Source: Pseudobacteroides sp035370245 | GTDB lineage: Bacteria; Bacillota; Clostridia; Acetivibrionales; DSM-2933 | Length of the DNA: 64,000 bases | Assembly: GCA_035370245.1 (NCBI GenBank) | Contig: DAOOVO010000005.1 | Coordinates: 9,424-73,423 of the forward strand | Direction: 5' to 3' | Shown: positions 61,393-64,000 of the stretch, piece by piece | How the letters are laid out: every line of letters starts with the position of its first letter | How positions within the stretch are numbered: the stretch's first letter is position 1 | Position numbers and translations under genes: made by a program | Notes under the pieces: model-generated | The model's input: only the letters and a program-made list of their open reading frames with translations | What the model was told of the DNA's origin: nothing | Databases searched by the model: none

Positions 61393-62124
61393 ATGAAAAT
61401 TCTTGCTATAAACGGTAGTCCAAATAGGAACGGTTCTACAGCAAAACTGATTGAGATGGTTTTAGATGTATGTAAAGACGCGGGGGCAGAATGTGAAAGT
61501 CTACATATGGAGGATTATGTTATTGGGGAGTGTTCTGCCTGCATAAAGCATTTAAAGGATTGTGAGTCCTGCCAGGGTCAGGATGATGATTTTATGCAGT
61601 TAAAAGCAAAAATGCTTGATGCCGACGGGATAATAGTCGGTAGTCCATACTATAGCGGAAAGCCAACTGTTCCATTAAAAACATTTATTAACAGAATAGC
61701 TTTTACAAGTGTAAACAACAGTTTTTTTGAGAATAAATACATAGTTGGGATTTCAACCAGTGCGGTCAGCAACAGCAAAAAGATAGCCAGATTCTGTGCT
61801 ACTTTAGGACATAGCAGCTTTATGGGAAATGGCATAGTATCGGGCATGTTTTATGAGAGTACTGTTGATAAGGTAGTTATGGGGGATATTGCGGATAATC
61901 AAGAGCTCAAAGATAAAGCAAAGACCATAGGCCTAAAGCTTATTGAAGATATAAAAATAAAAAGAAAGCCAAAGCTTTACAAGTTGAAGAAAATTATTTT
62001 TAAAAAATGGGTTAAAGTATTATATATTAAATCCATAAGGGCTTTTGATAAAATAGCATCAAAGGTTAGAAAATTTGCAGAAGAACAGGGTTGGATCAAA
62101 AAAATTAATAAGATTGAGGATTAA
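61393..62124 (+). CDS. Flavodoxin-family / NADPH-dependent FMN reductase-like flavoprotein
   Basis: 243 aa. N-terminal flavodoxin-like fold (1-~185): INGSPNRNGSTAKLIE binds the FMN phosphate and GSPYYSGKPTVPLKTFINR is the second flavin loop. Between them lies a Cys-rich insert (C-SAC ... DCESC) resembling iron-sulfur flavoproteins or a redox-active cysteine loop. The C-terminal ~60 residues are Lys-rich and helical. ATG 61393 has GGAGG upstream. Reduces quinones or electron carriers in related anaerobes; the partner is unknown. Confidence 0.9.
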   Translation: MKILAINGSPNRNGSTAKLIEMVLDVCKDAGAECESLHMEDYVIGECSACIKHLKDCESCQGQDDDFMQLKAKMLDADGIIVGSPYYSGKPTVPLKTFINRIAFTSVNNSFFENKYIVGISTSAVSNSKKIARFCATLGHSSFMGNGIVSGMFYESTVDKVVMGDIADNQELKDKAKTIGLKLIEDIKIKRKPKLYKLKKIIFKKWVKVLYIKSIRAFDKIASKVRKFAEEQGWIKKINKIED

Positions 62125-62245
62125 GGTAGCAGACTGATTATATTGCCTGATTTTTGTTTTGTTGATTTGAAAGTGATTTAATGATAAAATTAAATTGTCA
62201 GTCTTTTTACCCTTATGTAAATTTAATATTTAAAGGAGAGGTAAT

Positions 62246-63196
62246 ATGAAAAAGATCACTTCTATATTTCTTGTTTTTGCAATTCTTTCATTAAATTTAA
62301 TTGCTTTTTCTGCAGGATCCGGTATTACTGTATATGTTGATGGGAACAAGCTTGATTTTAAAGATGCTGAGCCTTTTATCGAGAATGGCAGGACATTGGT
62401 TCCTTTTAGAGCAATAGCAGAAGCATTAGGTGCTGATGTTGGATGGGATGCTAAGACACAGACTGTTACTATCAGTAAGGCAAATCCTAATGCTCAAAAA
62501 AGTGATGCACCGGACGGTTCAAAAAATATACAATTAGTTATCGGTCAAAAAAATGCTCTGGTTAATGGTGCTAGTGTTACATTGGATGTCCCTGCTAAGA
62601 TTGCAACTAACCGTACATATGTACCTCTTCGTTTTGTGAGCGAAGCAATGGAAATGGGAGTTAATTGGGATGCAGCAACAAAAAAGATCACTATAGATAC
62701 TCCTGAATTCTACATAACTCTTGATAAGAATACTGCAGAAGTTGGTGATATTGTTAAAGCTACATTAAACATTAAGAATTTCTACGGATTTGCAGGTTTT
62801 CAGATAAATCTCAAGTACGACCCGGATGTTTTACAGCCCATAGATACTGCTACAGATTCTGAGTTTACAAGCACATCCCTTCCTGATGAAGGTACAGTAT
62901 TAAAAAATTCAAAATTTTCACCAACTGCTATGGCAAGTAACGATTTGGAGAATGGTACTTTAACATATGGCTCCGGATATATGAATATGGAAGCTTATAA
63001 AAAGAGTGGAAATTCTGAAGCTACAGGTTCAATAGCTGTATTTACCTTCAAGGTATTAAAGAAGCAGCAAACTTCATTAAGTCTGCAAAATTCTCCATCC
63101 ATGACGAAACCTATAGATGGAACAATGGCTTTTAATTGGGATGGAACAACTTTAACAAACTATAAAGTATTAGGAACTGTTGATCTCAATAAGTAA
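62246..63196 (+). CDS. Secreted stalk domain protein with cohesin-like module
   Basis: 316 aa. Signal peptide (1-~23); two stalk units (~28-75 and ~92-150) with NGRTLVPFRAIAEALGADVGWD and NRTYVPLRFVSEAM; then a cohesin-like domain (~155-310) with a VGDIVKATLNIKN start, the FQINLKYDPDVLQ strand, and a late SIAVFTFKVLK strand in the order of type I/II cohesins. It has no dockerin, SLH or sortase motif. It could bind a dockerin-bearing enzyme or present another ligand through the stalk. AAAGGAGAGG lies before ATG 62246. Followed by a strong bidirectional terminator. Confidence 0.82.
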   Translation: MKKITSIFLVFAILSLNLIAFSAGSGITVYVDGNKLDFKDAEPFIENGRTLVPFRAIAEALGADVGWDAKTQTVTISKANPNAQKSDAPDGSKNIQLVIGQKNALVNGASVTLDVPAKIATNRTYVPLRFVSEAMEMGVNWDAATKKITIDTPEFYITLDKNTAEVGDIVKATLNIKNFYGFAGFQINLKYDPDVLQPIDTATDSEFTSTSLPDEGTVLKNSKFSPTAMASNDLENGTLTYGSGYMNMEAYKKSGNSEATGSIAVFTFKVLKKQQTSLSLQNSPSMTKPIDGTMAFNWDGTTLTNYKVLGTVDLNK

Positions 63197-63227
63197 TTGA
63201 ATTTATTAAATTTTTAAAGTTAAATTT

Positions 63228-63272
63228 ATAAAGCCGACAGCATATCAAATTATGTGCTGCCGGCTTTATTGC
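63228..63272. terminator. Bidirectional terminator between the stalk-cohesin and EamA genes
   Basis: ATAAAGCCGACAGCATA and TATGTGCTGCCGGCTTTAT form a long stem with 6-nt loop between convergent genes. Confidence 0.85.
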
Positions 63273-63294
63273 TGCTGGGAAAATTTGTTTGAGG

Positions 63295-63711
63295 CTACAT
63301 TATAAGTACTATTCCGAGCAATATAAGAATAGCACCGCCCACTCTTAACAAAGTTATCTGTTCTCCTAGAAATATCGTTGAGCATATTAATGTGACTAAA
63401 GGTGAACTGGACATTATTATAGTAACAAACGAAACTTCTCCCTTTTTTATTGCGGCAAAATAGGCCAAATCACCGACTAATGTGGCAAGAATAGCTTCAA
63501 TTCCTATAAGAAGCCATGAACTGGCAGAAATGCTTTTGAGTTGGTGGAATGAACCGCTGCATATAATCCAACTGGATATAAGACCGGCAGCGAAGAGAGT
63601 TCTGATGGCTAATCCGGCCGTTGGATTTGTATTATTCAGGCCGATTTTTGCAAAAATAGGAGCAACTCCCCAGCATATCATTCCAAATAATGCAAGAAAA
63701 AAAACAGACAT
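63295..63711 (-). CDS. Half-size EamA family transporter
   Basis: 138 aa, a single EamA (DMT) unit with about five helices: start FFLALFGMICWGVAPIFAKIG, then LAYFAAIKKGEVSFVTII and a final SPLVTLICSTIFLGEQIT plus GAILILLGI helix. Full-size EamA proteins carry two such units, so this one should dimerise. It starts at ATG 63711 with GGGGG upstream; an in-frame ATG at 63741 is an alternative. Substrate unknown. The remaining 63742-64000 contains only AT-rich sequence and a small hairpin at 63970-63984. Confidence 0.87.
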   Translation of the reverse strand: MSVFFLALFGMICWGVAPIFAKIGLNNTNPTAGLAIRTLFAAGLISSWIICSGSFHQLKSISASSWLLIGIEAILATLVGDLAYFAAIKKGEVSFVTIIMSSSPLVTLICSTIFLGEQITLLRVGGAILILLGIVLIM

Positions 63712-64000
63712 ATTTTTTCCCCCTGAAGCTTTTCTTCTCATACTTTATATCCTTTTTGAAAGTATTCATTGGTATATTCACAGAATATGAAAATAAAACG
63801 AGCAATATTCCAATGCACCTAAAATAGTAATAAAGGCACATCGCTAAAAATAAGTATATATAGAATTTCAATCATTTTTTTTACAGGCAGTGAATAAATT
63901 TGGAAGGATAATTTAAATTACGGGGGACACTTTTATTATAAACACAAATTTGATTCCACTGCAATAACTCCTGTTAAAAACAGGTAATATCGATCTTTGA

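Overview
The window is AT-rich DNA from a low-GC Firmicute, most likely an anaerobic cellulolytic clostridium of the Acetivibrio / Pseudobacteroides / Ruminiclostridium type. This rests on a secreted family 9 glycoside hydrolase with a C-terminal type I dockerin (46294-47910), a cohesin-like module on a secreted protein (62246-63196), an S-layer-homology protein with Thr/Pro-rich linkers (17575-20166), four secreted proteins with a stalk (copper-amine-oxidase-N-like) domain, a T-box leader on ileS, a probable Re-type citrate synthase, and clostridial gene neighbourhoods (yggS-sepF-yggT-ylmH-divIVA-ileS). There are no rRNAs, CRISPR arrays, phage genes or recognisable insertion sequences. The window looks like ordinary chromosome.

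Layout. 1-2.05 kb: apbE / NusG-domain-II / Gx-transporter trio. 2.05-5.5 kb: a DUF4956 membrane protein behind a long leader rich in inverted repeats, then a large stalk-domain secreted protein. 5.6-8.7 kb: a MerR-type coiled-coil protein, an RluA pseudouridine synthase and a PLP enzyme of the aluminium-resistance / methionine gamma-lyase family. 8.8-17.2 kb: HlyD-like protein, yggS, sepF, yggT, ylmH, divIVA, then T-box-ileS and aroB. 17.5-22.7 kb: LRR-SLH surface protein, mtnA (minus strand), and a small-protein / DUF5665 / DksA-like operon. 22.9-29.2 kb: stalk protein, then a two-component system followed by a propeller lipoprotein, YdcF and an L,D-transpeptidase (envelope theme). 29.4-37.1 kb: ABC exporter plus its own two-component system, then a secreted S9 peptidase with an SLH-like N-terminus. 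37.3-42.7 kb: UvrD-like helicase, Fe-S PD-(D/E)XK nuclease and RecJ, a compact DNA-processing operon. 42.9-49.4 kb: lipid kinase, small Cys protein, aldo/keto reductase, ECF S component, GH9-dockerin cellulase, chemotaxis transducer. 49.7-52 kb: citrate-synthase-like enzyme with a FadR-type GntR regulator and a 26-bp perfect palindrome over the promoter. 52-56.2 kb: stalk protein and RNA-modification genes. 56.4-64 kb: CBM25-like protein with a histone-like tail, LysM-GH18 hydrolase, C39-like membrane peptidase, a 36-codon membrane peptide, tRNA-Val(GAC), flavoprotein, stalk-cohesin protein and a half-size EamA transporter.

The most interesting items are: the helicase / Fe-S nuclease / RecJ operon; the CBM25-like domain fused to a Lys/Ser/Ala tail; the stalk-cohesin fusion in the same window as a dockerin enzyme; the perfect palindrome on the citrate-synthase/GntR promoter; three intergenic blocks of degenerate 7-bp repeats; an unannotated 36-aa membrane peptide with its own promoter and terminator; a 15-bp identical sequence at two predicted transcription starts; and a start-stop (ATG TAA) element in front of the DUF4956 gene. 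All functions are inferred from recognised motifs by eye. No database search was possible.
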